A stretch of DNA of 64,000 bases from Streptomyces colonosanans (GCF_001866645.1 NZ_MLYP01000021.1:1-64000), one strand, 5' to 3'. Shown: positions 37,601 to 47,077, numbered from the stretch's first letter. The notes: a model not told the origin generated them from the sequence alone. Made by a program: numbers and translations.

Positions 37601-37846
37601 ACCACAGAGCACATCAGTCGATCGAGTGTGGTTGCCCACGCTCCATCATGGCCGTTCGACTGTTGCGGGAAGGCGACCACGCACGCAGACGGGCGCCAAG
37701 CCGTGACTACCGGTTCCCGGACGAGTCAGCAGACGATGGAGATGCTCTGCCAGCCGAAGGGGGGTGGGCCCCCACACATCACCCCATCAGGGGCCGCACA
37801 CCCGCCCGCCCGCAATCAGCGCTGTTCGCTCCCGGTAACGGCCTCA

Positions 37847-37879
37847 ACGGGGCACCGAACATGGGGACCGGTGCCCCGT
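37847..37879. terminator. Bidirectional hairpin between convergent genes
   Basis: ACGGGGCACCG (37847-37857) pairs perfectly with CGGTGCCCCGT (37869-37879), loop 11 bases. It sits between the NUDIX gene on plus and the ABC permease gene on minus, so it can end both. Confidence 0.65.
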
Positions 37880-37898
37880 ATCACCGCAGTTCAAGCCC

Positions 37899-38822
37899 TT
37901 ACCCCTTCGTCGACCCCAGAGTGAGTCCCGCGATGAAGTGCCGTTGCAGGAGCAGGAAGACCAGGATCGTCGGCAGGGCCACCAGGATCGAACCCGCGGC
38001 CAGCAGGTTGTAGTCGGTGAAGAACTGGCCCCTGAGGTTGTTGAGCGACGAGGTGATGGGGAGCTTGTCGGGGTTGGAGATGAAGATCAGGGCCCACAGG
38101 AAGTCGTTGTAGATCCAGGTGAACTCCAGGGTGCCGAGGGCCGCCAGGGCCGGGCGGCACAGTGGAAGCGTGACGTGCCAGAAGCGGGTCCACACGCCCG
38201 CGCCGTCGACGATCGCCGCTTCCATGATCTCCTGGGGCAGCGTACGCATGAAACTGGCCAGGACGAAGACGCAGAAGCCCAGTTGGAAACCGATGTTGAC
38301 GAGGATGACGGCCCAGTAGGAGTCGTACATCATCAGCGAGTCGGACATCCACCACGGCAGCGGGATCTTGTTGAACAGGACGTACAGCGGGGTCACGATG
38401 ACCTGCTGGGGCAGCAGGTTGCCCGCCGTGAAGAAGATCAGCAGAACCAGCCCGCCGCGCAGCTTCAGCCGCGAGACCGCGAAGGCCACGAAGGACGCGA
38501 GGAACAGGGTCACGAGCACGGCGGGGACGGCGATCAGCAGCGTGTTCGCGAAGTACTTGCCCATACCGGACTCGGTGTAGGCCCGGCGGTAGTAGTCGAA
38601 GGAGAGGTGGTGCGGCCAGGAGAAGTAGCCGTGCTGCGCAGTGTCCTCGTAGGGCCTGAGGGAGGCGTAGACCGCCAGCAGGAGGGGAGCGAGGAACGCC
38701 AGGGACACGGCCGTCAGGAAGATGTGCACACCCCAGCGGCCCTTGCGCGGGCGGGACTTCGGGACGGTGACGGGCGCCGCGGCCGGACGGGGCGGCGCTC
38801 CGGTGCTGATGTCGGCGCTCAT
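37899..38822 (-). CDS. Carbohydrate ABC transporter permease (MalG type)
   Basis: The 307-residue permease has a hydrophilic N-terminal tail, six membrane helices and the coupling motif EAAIVDGAGVWTRFWHVTLP. ATG 38822 overlaps the stop of the MalF-type gene by 4 bases, which decides it over the same-frame extension to 39614 (a shadow of the other permease). Third gene of a three-gene importer without an ATPase. Confidence 0.9.
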   Translation of the reverse strand: MSADISTGAPPRPAAAPVTVPKSRPRKGRWGVHIFLTAVSLAFLAPLLLAVYASLRPYEDTAQHGYFSWPHHLSFDYYRRAYTESGMGKYFANTLLIAVPAVLVTLFLASFVAFAVSRLKLRGGLVLLIFFTAGNLLPQQVIVTPLYVLFNKIPLPWWMSDSLMMYDSYWAVILVNIGFQLGFCVFVLASFMRTLPQEIMEAAIVDGAGVWTRFWHVTLPLCRPALAALGTLEFTWIYNDFLWALIFISNPDKLPITSSLNNLRGQFFTDYNLLAAGSILVALPTILVFLLLQRHFIAGLTLGSTKG

Positions 38823-39730
38823 CGGTCGCGCGCACCTCGCAGCTCTTGGACCAGGAACGTCACGATGAACCCCAGGGAGACGATGAGCAGGACGACCGCG
38901 ATGGCGGAGCCGAATCCGATGCGGCTGGCCTCGCCGATGATGTTGTCGGTGATCAGCACGGACAGGAGTTCCAGGCCGTTGCGGCCCTTGTTGACCGCGT
39001 AGACGATGTCGAAGGCCCGCAGCGCCTCGATGACCGTGATCACGCCGACGATGACGTTGACCGGACGCAGGGTGGGGAACACCACGCGGAAGAACGTCTG
39101 GCGGGCGTTCGCCCCGTCGATCGCCGCCGCCTCCTTCAGCGCCGGGTCGACGGATTTGAGGCCGGCCAGATAGAGGATCATCACGTACCCGGTGTGCCGC
39201 CAGCTCGCCGCGATCATCATCATCCAGATGTTCAGGTCGGCGTCGCCGAGCCAGTCGATCGGGTTCTCGCGGTGGCCGAGGATCGTGTTGACCACGCCCT
39301 GGTCGGTGCCCAGGATGAGCTGGGCGATGAAGCCGACGACGGCGAGCGACAGCACGACCGGCAGGTAGATCGTGGACTGGTAGAACCGGCTGAAGCGCAC
39401 GCCCCGGTCGATGAGCACCGCGAGCAGCAGCCCGAAGGGGGTCGCGATCAGGCCGAGGAAGAGCAGCCACAGCACGTTGTGGCGGACGGCCGGCCAGAAC
39501 GGCGGGTAGTTCGTGAAGAGGTTCTTGTAGTTGTCCGTCCCGACCCAGTGGATGTCGCCGAGGCCGTCCCAGGAGGTGAAGGAGAGCCCGATGGAGGCCA
39601 GCGTCGGACCCCACACGATGACGAGGTCCAGCAGGACGGGAATGCCGAGGAGCACGCCGAGGACGACGAGGTCGCGGCGGGTGAACCGCCGCAGCCGTCG
39701 ACGTCCGGCGCGCCGTGAGGTGAGCGCCAC
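38819..39730 (-). CDS. Carbohydrate ABC transporter permease (MalF type)
   Basis: The 303 residues show an arginine-rich N-terminus, about six helices and the coupling motif EAAAIDGANARQTFFRVVFP. It lies 19 bases downstream of the binding protein gene and overlaps the MalG-type gene by 4 bases. As usual in streptomycetes, no ATPase gene accompanies it; a shared ATPase such as MsiK encoded elsewhere is expected. Confidence 0.9.
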   Translation of the reverse strand: MALTSRRAGRRRLRRFTRRDLVVLGVLLGIPVLLDLVIVWGPTLASIGLSFTSWDGLGDIHWVGTDNYKNLFTNYPPFWPAVRHNVLWLLFLGLIATPFGLLLAVLIDRGVRFSRFYQSTIYLPVVLSLAVVGFIAQLILGTDQGVVNTILGHRENPIDWLGDADLNIWMMMIAASWRHTGYVMILYLAGLKSVDPALKEAAAIDGANARQTFFRVVFPTLRPVNVIVGVITVIEALRAFDIVYAVNKGRNGLELLSVLITDNIIGEASRIGFGSAIAVVLLIVSLGFIVTFLVQELRGARDR

Positions 39731-39749
39731 GGAACGTATCCCCCAGTGA

Positions 39750-41075
39750 TCAGCTGACGGCCTGCGAGAAGATCGTCTTCTTCTGCCGTTCGATCTTGTT
39801 GCACAGGCCGTCGACGTCCTTCGGGTTCCCGATGAACTCCTGGATCGCCTGGATCATCACCGTGGAGGCGAAGTCGGGCCGGGTGTCGCGGTCCATGAAC
39901 TGCGAGATCTGCTTGGCACCGGCGACGAGTTGGGCGGATTTCTTCTGCAGAGCGCTGTACTGGGAGGTGTCGGCGCCGGTGTTCACCGCCACGTTGTTGG
40001 GGTCGTACTGAAGGTATACGTCCTCGGCCTTGGGTTTACCGAGCCATTTCAGCAGATTCTTGGCACCGGCCATGTTCTTCGACTTCCGGGCGACCAGGAA
40101 CCCGTCGATGGGCGCCTCGACAGCGTCCTGTCCGTACTGCGGGTCGATCTCAGGGAAGGCGAAGAAGTCGATGTCGTCCCGTTCGTTCTCCGGGAACTGG
40201 CTGCCCGGGTGCGGCATACCGAAGACGGCCATGCCCGTCTTGCGCTGCTGGAGGCTCTGCCCGGCCTCCTCCCAGGTACGGCCGAGGGCACCCTTCTGGT
40301 AGTACGGCATGAGTTCGCGCCAGGTGTCGAAGACCTTCTTCACCTTCGAATCGGTCCACGACTCCTCTCCCGCCATCAGGGACTTGTGAAAGTCGTATCC
40401 GTTCAGCCGCATGTTGATGTAGTCGAAGGTGCCCATGGCGGGCCAGCCGTCCTTGTCACAGAAGGCCACCGGCGTCCCGTCCTTGGACATCTGCTTCGCC
40501 AGGGCGATGAACTCATCCCAGGTCTTGGGCTGTTGGTATCCCTTGCTCGCGAAGAAGCTCTTGCGGTGGAAGACGGCCCACGGATAGTAGTAGTACGGCA
40601 CGAAGTACTGCTTGCCCGCGTGCGTGGACTGGGACTTGAGGGCATCGGAGAATCCGCTGTACCCCTGCCACACGTCGCTGATGTCGGTGAGCAGCCCCTT
40701 TTCGGCGAAGTACTGCATGCGGTATCCGGCGAACCACATGAAGACGTCGTCGGGCGTGCCCTGGAGATAGCGGTTGATGTTCTCCTGGAAGTCGTTGTGG
40801 TCCTTGGTGTTGACCTTGACCTTCTTGCCGGACTCCTTCTCGTACGCGGCGAAGGCGGCAGCGAAGGCCTTCTTGGGGACCGAGTCCGACGCGTTGGACC
40901 CCACGGTGACTTCGTTCTTGTTGCCGCCCGGTCCGTCGCCGCAGGCGGTCAGCAGGGCCGGCAGTGTGACCGCGCCGGCCCCCACGGCCGCGCCGCGCAG
41001 GAGAGACCGCCGGGACATCCGATGTCCGATCACGTCCCCGGACGCACCGAGCCCCTTCAACGATGACTGTGCCAT
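39750..41075 (-). CDS. Carbohydrate-binding lipoprotein of an ABC importer
   Basis: The 441-residue family-1 solute-binding protein has a twin-arginine-like motif SRRSLLRG (residues 21-28) before a hydrophobic stretch and the lipobox LLTAC (C45), so it may be exported by Tat and lipidated. The mature domain has EVTVGSNASDSVPK and AAAFAAYEKESGKKVKVN. ATG 41075 with GAGGAG upstream is used; M20 is an alternative. It faces the divergent alpha-galactosidase gene across 209 bases, so alpha-galactosides (melibiose, raffinose) are the likely cargo. The cargo is inferred from context. Confidence 0.88.
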   Translation of the reverse strand: MAQSSLKGLGASGDVIGHRMSRRSLLRGAAVGAGAVTLPALLTACGDGPGGNKNEVTVGSNASDSVPKKAFAAAFAAYEKESGKKVKVNTKDHNDFQENINRYLQGTPDDVFMWFAGYRMQYFAEKGLLTDISDVWQGYSGFSDALKSQSTHAGKQYFVPYYYYPWAVFHRKSFFASKGYQQPKTWDEFIALAKQMSKDGTPVAFCDKDGWPAMGTFDYINMRLNGYDFHKSLMAGEESWTDSKVKKVFDTWRELMPYYQKGALGRTWEEAGQSLQQRKTGMAVFGMPHPGSQFPENERDDIDFFAFPEIDPQYGQDAVEAPIDGFLVARKSKNMAGAKNLLKWLGKPKAEDVYLQYDPNNVAVNTGADTSQYSALQKKSAQLVAGAKQISQFMDRDTRPDFASTVMIQAIQEFIGNPKDVDGLCNKIERQKKTIFSQAVS

Positions 41076-41096
41076 GCCTCACTCCTCGGGGTGCCA

Positions 41097-41210
41097 TCCA
41101 ACACAACCGAACGCAAGGCTTGGATCTCATCTCCATGTAAGGGAGCCGTCAAGGGTTCTGACGAGATATCGGACAACCGTTACCACTTCTCTTCCAACAC
41201 AGTCCAACAC
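41097..41210. promoter_or_regulatory. TCCAACAC direct repeats and a LacI-like half site
   Basis: TCCAACAC occurs at 41097-41104, 41193-41200 and 41203-41210, the last two exactly 10 bases apart. GGACAACCGTTACC (41171-41184) shares GACAAC with the LacI-type palindrome at 44558. They lie between the divergent importer and alpha-galactosidase genes. Confidence 0.4.
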
Positions 41211-41284
41211 GGCCTACCGTAAACGCGCACCGTGATGCGAGCATCCATTCACCCCATCTCTCGCGAGTACGGAGGAACGTAACG

Positions 41285-43306
41285 ATGCGTCACCTTCTCA
41301 CCCGCACAACCCGTCGAAGAGTGGTCGGAGCGCTGACCGCAGGGCTGTTGTGTACAGCCGGGCTCGCCGCACCGGCCCTGGCCGCACCCGATGCGGCCCC
41401 GGTCACACCCACGCTCACCGACGGGCTCGCCCTCACGCCGCCGATGGGCTTCAACAACTGGAACTCCACGCACTGTCGGGCGGAGTTCAACGAGTCGATG
41501 GTCAAGGGAATCGCGGACCTCTTCGTGGAGAAGGGCCTCAAGGACGCCGGGTATCAGTACGTCAACCTGGACGACTGCTGGGCCCGTCCCTCGCGGGGCG
41601 CGGACGGCAAGCTCGTGCCCGACCCGGCGCGCTTCCCGAACGGGATCAAGACGGTCGCGGACTACGTCCACTCCAAGGGGCTCAAGCTCGGCATCTACAC
41701 CAGCGCGGGCACGAAAACGTGCAACCCCGCTGGGTTCCCGGGCGCGCTCGGCCACGAGTACAGCGATGCGCGGCAGTTCGCCGACTGGGGCGTGGACTAC
41801 CTCAAGTACGACAACTGCAACAACCAGGGTGTGGACGCCAAGCTGCGCTACACGACGATGCGCGACGCCCTGAAGGCGACCGGCCGGCCCATCGTCTACA
41901 GCATCTGCGAGTGGGGCCAGAACAAGCCCTGGGAATGGGCCTCGGACCTCGGACAACTGTGGCGCACCACGGGCGACATCAGTGACACCTGGGGCTCGAT
42001 GCTGTCGATCCTCAAGCAGAACCTTCCCCTCGCGCCGTACGCGGGTCCCGGGCACTGGAACGACCCCGACATGCTGGAGGTCGGCAACGGGGGCATGACG
42101 GACGCCGAGTACCGCACGCACTTCTCCATGTGGTCGGTGATGGCCGCGCCGCTGCTCATCGGCTCCGATCTGCGCAAGGCCTCCCCGGCGACCTTCGACA
42201 TCCTCGGCAACAAGGAGGTCATCGCCGTCGACCAGGACCCGCTGGGCAGGCAGGGCGCGGTGGTCTCGTCCGAGGGCGGGCGTTGGGTGGTCGCCAAGGA
42301 GATGGCGGACGGCAGCCGTGCGGTGGCCCTCTTCAACGAGACGAACAGCGCACAGCGGATCACCACGACGGCCGCCGCCGTCGGCCTGCCGCAGGCGAGC
42401 GCGTACACCCTGCGCGACCTGTGGCGGCACACGAGCTACAACACCGCGGGCACGATCTCGGCGACGGTGCCCGCGCACGGCACGCTCCTCGTCCGCGTCA
42501 CGGCCGACCAGCGGTGGGCCGAGCATCCGCCCGCCGTCGAACTCGGCCTGGACGGCAGCCCGTTCGTCGAGGCGGGCAGGACGGCTGCCTTCACGTCGAC
42601 GGTGACGGACCTCGGTCGTACGCCGGCCGGCCAGGTGTCCGTGTCACTGACCGGGCCCGCGGGATGGACGGTTACGCCGACGTCCTCGACGAACGCCCCC
42701 GCACTGCCGACGGAACACACACTGCGTACGGCGTGGCGGGTGACCGCGCCTGAGGGTACGGCGACGGGGTCGTACGGCCTGAAGCTGAAGACCGCTTACC
42801 GGTCGCCGACCGGGGTGCGGGCCGAGAGCGTGGTGCCGATCACGGCGACGGTGGTCGCGCCGCCGCCCTCCGGAGTCTCGCACCTCGGAGACCTGCCCTG
42901 GCTCTCGGCCGCCAACGGATACGGTCCCGTCGAGCGCAACACCAGCAACGGGGAGAGCGCTGCGGGCGACGGTCATCCGATCACCATCGGCGGGGTCGTG
43001 TACGCCAAGGGGCTCGGCGTGCACGCCGACAGCGACGTCGCGTACTACACGGGCGGGGCGTGCAAGACGGTCTCGGCGCACGTCGGCGTGGACGACGAGA
43101 AGGGCGGCAAGGGCACGGTCGCCTTCGAGATCTGGGCGGACGGCACGAAGGTCGCCTCCACCGGGGTGATGACCAACGCGATGCCGGCACAGCCGCTCAC
43201 CGCCGATGTGACCGGCGCCCAGGTGGTCCACCTCGTGGTCACCGACGGCGGCGACGGCATCGACTCCGACCACGCGGACTGGGCGGACGCGAAGCTGAGT
43301 TGCTGA
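41285..43306 (+). CDS. Secreted GH27 alpha-galactosidase with NEW3 and NPCBM modules
   Basis: The 673-residue enzyme has a signal peptide (about 1-33, ending ALAAPD), a GH27 barrel with MGFNNWNSTHC, the nucleophile D176 in YLKYDNCNN, and the acid/base D231 in TTGDISDTW. A beta-domain, a NEW3 sandwich (about 420-525) and a C-terminal NPCBM (about 530-673, GYGPVERNTSNGES) follow. It releases terminal alpha-galactose outside the cell. ATG 41285 has GGAGG upstream. Divergent importer genes and the ROK kinase and LacI genes downstream make a complete alpha-galactoside locus. Its NPCBM is paralogous to that of the GH35 enzyme at the window start. Confidence 0.92.
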   Translation: MRHLLTRTTRRRVVGALTAGLLCTAGLAAPALAAPDAAPVTPTLTDGLALTPPMGFNNWNSTHCRAEFNESMVKGIADLFVEKGLKDAGYQYVNLDDCWARPSRGADGKLVPDPARFPNGIKTVADYVHSKGLKLGIYTSAGTKTCNPAGFPGALGHEYSDARQFADWGVDYLKYDNCNNQGVDAKLRYTTMRDALKATGRPIVYSICEWGQNKPWEWASDLGQLWRTTGDISDTWGSMLSILKQNLPLAPYAGPGHWNDPDMLEVGNGGMTDAEYRTHFSMWSVMAAPLLIGSDLRKASPATFDILGNKEVIAVDQDPLGRQGAVVSSEGGRWVVAKEMADGSRAVALFNETNSAQRITTTAAAVGLPQASAYTLRDLWRHTSYNTAGTISATVPAHGTLLVRVTADQRWAEHPPAVELGLDGSPFVEAGRTAAFTSTVTDLGRTPAGQVSVSLTGPAGWTVTPTSSTNAPALPTEHTLRTAWRVTAPEGTATGSYGLKLKTAYRSPTGVRAESVVPITATVVAPPPSGVSHLGDLPWLSAANGYGPVERNTSNGESAAGDGHPITIGGVVYAKGLGVHADSDVAYYTGGACKTVSAHVGVDDEKGGKGTVAFEIWADGTKVASTGVMTNAMPAQPLTADVTGAQVVHLVVTDGGDGIDSDHADWADAKLSC

Positions 43307-43369
43307 GACCGACGCTCGACAACCGGCTCCGCCGAGCGCGGCAGCTCATAGCCGCGCGAGCGGGCCGGG

Positions 43370-43404
43370 GTGCCCGGGCCGTCGTCCGTCGACGTTCCGG
43401 GCAC
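43370..43404. terminator. Hairpin between alpha-galactosidase and ROK kinase genes
   Basis: GTGCCCGG (43370-43377) pairs with CCGGGCAC (43397-43404) around a 19-base loop. It stands between convergent genes. The loop is long, so terminator function is only moderately likely. Confidence 0.4.
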
Positions 43405-43435
43405 ACGGGTCACACCAGCGGGAGCGTTACTCGTG

Positions 43436-44389
43436 TCACACCCCGGCCGCGGTCTCGTTCGTCTTCTTCGTGATGGCGGCCGCCGCCGCGCCGACCAGCC
43501 CCGCGTCGGTACCCATCAGCGCGGGTGCCACGGTCAGACGCTGGACGAAGGACAGCGTGGCGTACTGGGCCAGGGCCTTGCGCAGCGGCGTGAACAGGAC
43601 GTCGCCGGCCTTGCCCACTCCCCCGCCGATGACCGCGATGTCGATCTCGACGAGTGTGGCCGTCGCGGCAATGCCCGCGGCCAGCGCCTGTGCGGCCCGC
43701 TCGAACGAGGCCACGGCCACCGGGTCGCCGAGGCGGGCGGCGGCGGCCACCGCCGCGGCCGAGGTGTCGCCGTCGGGACCCGGCCGCCAGCCGCCCTCCA
43801 GGGCGCGGCGCGCGATGTTCGGCCCGCTCGCTATGCGCTCCACACAGCCGCGCGAGCCGCACGGACACGGATCACCGTCCAGGTCGACGCTGATGTGCCC
43901 GATGTGGCCCGCGTTGCCGGTCGGGCCCGGGTGCAGCCGCCCGCCCAGCACCAGACCGCCGCCGACGCCGGTCGACACCACCATGCACAGCGCGTTGTCG
44001 TGGCCGCGGGCCGCGCCCTGCCAGTGTTCGGCGGCCGTGATGGCCACGCCATCGCCGATCAGCTCGACCGGCAGGCCGCCCGTCGCGGCCCGGACCCGCT
44101 CGACCAGCGGGTATTCGCGCCAGCCGGGTATGTTGACCGGGCTCACCGAGCCCGTGACGGCGTCCACCGGCCCAGCGCTGCCGATGCCTACGGCACGCAC
44201 CCTGCCCCAGTGCGGGGAGACCGTCAGCTCCCGTATCACGTCCTCCACGGCGCCCATCACGGTGTCGCCGTCCTCCTGCGCGGGCGTCGCCCGCTGGGCG
44301 CGCAGCAGGATCCGGCCGTGGCCGTCCACCAGCGCTCCGGCGATCTTGGTGCCGCCGATGTCGAGGGCGGCCACGAGGTCGGTGTGCAT
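43436..44389 (-). CDS. ROK-family sugar kinase (glucokinase/N-acetylhexosamine kinase-like)
   Basis: The 317 residues lack a DNA-binding head and begin ALDIGGTKIAGALVDGHG, the ATP-binding phosphate-1 motif of ROK kinases. They include CMVVSTGVGGGLVLGG and the zinc motif CPCGSRGCVE. It likely phosphorylates a hexose. In this locus glucose released from sucrose-like or raffinose-like substrates is plausible. It lies convergent to the alpha-galactosidase and divergent from the LacI gene, so its promoter shares the gap with the LacI operator. Confidence 0.88.
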   Translation of the reverse strand: MHTDLVAALDIGGTKIAGALVDGHGRILLRAQRATPAQEDGDTVMGAVEDVIRELTVSPHWGRVRAVGIGSAGPVDAVTGSVSPVNIPGWREYPLVERVRAATGGLPVELIGDGVAITAAEHWQGAARGHDNALCMVVSTGVGGGLVLGGRLHPGPTGNAGHIGHISVDLDGDPCPCGSRGCVERIASGPNIARRALEGGWRPGPDGDTSAAAVAAAARLGDPVAVASFERAAQALAAGIAATATLVEIDIAVIGGGVGKAGDVLFTPLRKALAQYATLSFVQRLTVAPALMGTDAGLVGAAAAAITKKTNETAAGV

Positions 44390-44557
44390 CAGTGTCAGAT
44401 CTCCCCATGCTTGGGTCGTACCGGCCCCGGCATACGACGGCCGCCGCCGCGGGGTTCGGCTCTCGGACGTTCGGGTCTCCGGACGGGAATGGGCAAGGGG
44501 CGCCCCCTGTCGGAAGGCGCAGGCCGGAGATTGCGGAGGACAGTCTCTCTCGCGCCT

Positions 44558-44569
44558 GACAACGTTGTC
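44558..44569. promoter_or_regulatory. LacI-type operator GACAACGTTGTC
   Basis: A perfect 12-bp palindrome with a central CG, the pattern bound by many LacI-family repressors, lies 40 bases before the LacI ATG at 44610 and within the divergent promoter gap. Confidence 0.65.
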
Positions 44570-44609
44570 CAGGCTCTATGCTCGACGCCACACACCTCAG
44601 AGGACCTCC

Positions 44610-45704
44610 ATGGACCGACGCACTCCCGTGGACGACAGGACAGGACAGCGCATCGTGCCCGAGACCACCCGGCGAGCAGACCGCCTCTCCGGAACCCGCT
44701 ACGGCAACCGTCCGACCATGAAGGACGTGGCAGCACGTGCCGGCGTCGGCCTGAAGACGGTCTCGCGCGTGGTCAACGGCGAGCCCGGGGTCACCCCGGA
44801 CACCGAGCGCCGGGTCCAGGAGGCCATAGAGGCGCTGGGGTTCCGGCGCAACGACAGCGCGCGGGTGCTGCGCAAAGGCCGCACCGCAAGCATCGGCCTG
44901 GTCCTGGAAGACCTCGCGGACCCGTTCTACGGGCCGCTGAGCCGCGCGGTCGAGGAAGTCGCCCGGGCCCATGGCGCGCTGCTGATCAACGGCTCCAGCG
45001 CGGAGGACCCGGCGCGCGAGCAGGAGCTGGTGCTGGCGCTGTGCGCGCGCCGCGTGGACGGGCTGCTCGTCATCCCGGCCGGTGACGACCACCGCTATCT
45101 GGAGCCCGAGATCAGGGCTGGTGTCGCCACGGTGTTCGTGGACCGCCCCGCCGGGAAGATCGACGCCGACGTGGTGCTGTCCGACAGCTTCGGCGGCGCC
45201 CGCGACGGGGTCGCCCACCTCATCGCGCACGGCCACCGCCGGATCGGCTTCATCGGAGACATGCCGCGCATCCACACCGCGGCCGAGCGGCTGCGCGGTT
45301 ACCGGGCCGCCATGGGGAACGCGGGCATACCCGTCGAGGACTCCTGGATATCCCTGGGGGTCACCGACCCCGAGCGGGTGCGGCGGGCCGCCGTGGAAAT
45401 GCTCGCGGGCCCCGCCCCCGTGACGGCGATCTTCGCCGGCAACAACCGGGTGACGGTCACCGTCATCCGGGTCCTCGCCGGGCGCAGCCGCCCCGTCGCC
45501 CTCGTCGGCTTCGACGACATCGAGCTCGCCGATCTGCTCGACCCCGCTGTCACGGTGGTCGCCCAGGATGCCGCCACCCTCGGCCGCACGGCCGCCGAGC
45601 GCCTCTTCGGCCAACTCGACGGCACGCTCCTCACCCCGGAGCGCATCGAACTCCCGACGCGGCTGATCACCCGCGGCTCGGGCGAACTGCCGCCCGCCGA
45701 CTGA
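44610..45704 (+). CDS. LacI-family transcriptional regulator
   Basis: The 364 residues have a 35-residue N-terminal tail, then the LacI HTH MKDVAARAGVGLKTVSRVVN with the hinge NDSARVLRKGRTASIGLVL, then a periplasmic-binding-like sensor with VFVDRP, GFIGD and GFDDIEL. ATG 44610 has AGAGGA upstream; an internal ATG at 44718 would start right at the HTH. A palindrome of LacI operator type stands 40 bases upstream, so it may repress itself and the divergent kinase, and possibly the whole alpha-galactoside locus. Confidence 0.88.
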   Translation: MDRRTPVDDRTGQRIVPETTRRADRLSGTRYGNRPTMKDVAARAGVGLKTVSRVVNGEPGVTPDTERRVQEAIEALGFRRNDSARVLRKGRTASIGLVLEDLADPFYGPLSRAVEEVARAHGALLINGSSAEDPAREQELVLALCARRVDGLLVIPAGDDHRYLEPEIRAGVATVFVDRPAGKIDADVVLSDSFGGARDGVAHLIAHGHRRIGFIGDMPRIHTAAERLRGYRAAMGNAGIPVEDSWISLGVTDPERVRRAAVEMLAGPAPVTAIFAGNNRVTVTVIRVLAGRSRPVALVGFDDIELADLLDPAVTVVAQDAATLGRTAAERLFGQLDGTLLTPERIELPTRLITRGSGELPPAD

Positions 45705-45769
45705 CGCCCCACCGGGGAGCGAGACGGACCACCCGGGACCGCCCAGGGCGCCCCCGGCGCGGTACGCCT

Positions 45770-47077
45770 CTACTTCGCGGACGCCGTCAGGTCGTCCCGC
45801 CGCGGTGCCGCGAAGCCCTCCAGGTCGACCCGGGTCAGTCCGGTCGCCTTCGCGACCTCGGCATCGTCGAGGGCACCGCAGTCCAGACCTCGCAGCAGAT
45901 AGCCGCTCAGCGCCTTGGCGGTCGCCGGTTCGTCCATGACGTCGCCGCCGCCGCGGCCCGCGTAACGGGCGAGGCGGGCCGCGGCCTGCTCGAACCCCTC
46001 GCGATAGAAGGCGAAGACGGCCGCGTAGCGGGTCGGAAGGTGGCCGGGGTGCATGTCCCAGCCCTGGTAGTAGGCGCGGGCCAGCGCCCGGCGGGTGAGC
46101 CCGTAGTGCAGCCGCCAGGCGTCGTGGACCTGCGCCCTCGGGCCGACCGGCAGGACGTTCGTGGAGCCGTCACTGACACGTACCCCCGTGCCCGCCGCCG
46201 CGACCTGCATGATCGCCTTGGCGTGGTCGGCGGCCGGGTGGTCACTGGCCTGATAGGCGGCGGACACGCCGAGGCAGGCGCTGTAGTCGAAGGTGCCGTA
46301 GTGGAGTCCGGTGGCGCGGCCCTCGGCGGCCCGGATCATCCGGGCGACGGTCGCAGTGCCGTCGGCGGCCAGGATGGCCTGGCTGGTCTCGATCTGGATC
46401 TCGAACCCGATCCGCCCGGGTTCGAGTCCGCGCACCTTCTCGAACTCCCCCAACAGCCTCGCCATCACGGTGACCTGCTCGGCGTAGGTCACCTTGGGCA
46501 GGGTGAGCACGAGCCCGTCCGGGAGACCACCCGCCTCCATCAGGCCCGTCAGGAAGATGTCGAGCGTACGGATGCCCCGCTGTCGCACAGGCGCCTCCAT
46601 GCACTTCATGCGGATGCCCATGTACGGGGCGGCCGTTCCTCCCTCCGCATGGGCCTGCGCGATCAGCCGTGCCGCGCGGGCGGCGGCCTCGTCCTCCTCG
46701 GCGTCCGGGCGCGCCCCGTAACCGTCCTCGAAGTCGACCCGCAGATCGTCGATCGGCTCGCGCTCCAGCTTCGCGCGTACGCGGTCGTACACGGGTCCGG
46801 CAAGGTCGCCCGCGAGGCCGAGGACGGCGCCGAACGAGGCGGCGTCCGGGGCGTGTTCGTCGAGGGCGGCGAGGGCCCGCTCGCCCCACGAGCGGATGGT
46901 GTCGGCGGCGAAGGCATCGCCGGAGACATAGACCGTGTGGACGGGCTGGCGGGTACCGGGGTCGCCGGGGTAGTGGCGTTCCAGCTCGGCGTCGACCGGG
47001 GCGAGGGAGGCACTGATCTCCTCGCTGACGGCGCCCGCGAGGCTCGTCGCCACCTTCTCCTGCTGACCGTGCCCCAT
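45770..47077 (-). CDS. DUF6986-type aldolase/citrate-lyase-like protein
   Basis: This 435-residue protein has a HpcH/CitE or malate-synthase-like barrel: DDLRVDFEDGYGARPD, MGIRMKCMEAP, and IGFEIQIETSQAIL, where the glutamates and aspartate form the Mg-binding site of this superfamily. The length and layout match the remembered DUF6986 family. It likely cleaves or forms a carbon-carbon bond in a 2-oxo acid or acyl-CoA. ATG 47077 with AAGGGGG upstream is used; the frame to 47266 is not supported. It is convergent to the LacI gene, and transcribed alone. Confidence 0.75.
   Translation of the reverse strand: MGHGQQEKVATSLAGAVSEEISASLAPVDAELERHYPGDPGTRQPVHTVYVSGDAFAADTIRSWGERALAALDEHAPDAASFGAVLGLAGDLAGPVYDRVRAKLEREPIDDLRVDFEDGYGARPDAEEDEAAARAARLIAQAHAEGGTAAPYMGIRMKCMEAPVRQRGIRTLDIFLTGLMEAGGLPDGLVLTLPKVTYAEQVTVMARLLGEFEKVRGLEPGRIGFEIQIETSQAILAADGTATVARMIRAAEGRATGLHYGTFDYSACLGVSAAYQASDHPAADHAKAIMQVAAAGTGVRVSDGSTNVLPVGPRAQVHDAWRLHYGLTRRALARAYYQGWDMHPGHLPTRYAAVFAFYREGFEQAAARLARYAGRGGGDVMDEPATAKALSGYLLRGLDCGALDDAEVAKATGLTRVDLEGFAAPRRDDLTASAK

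Noticed and set aside
37899..39614. A 571-codon frame covering both sugar permeases
   Set aside because: The first half is the other permease read out of frame. The ATG at 38822, overlapping the preceding stop, is the real start.
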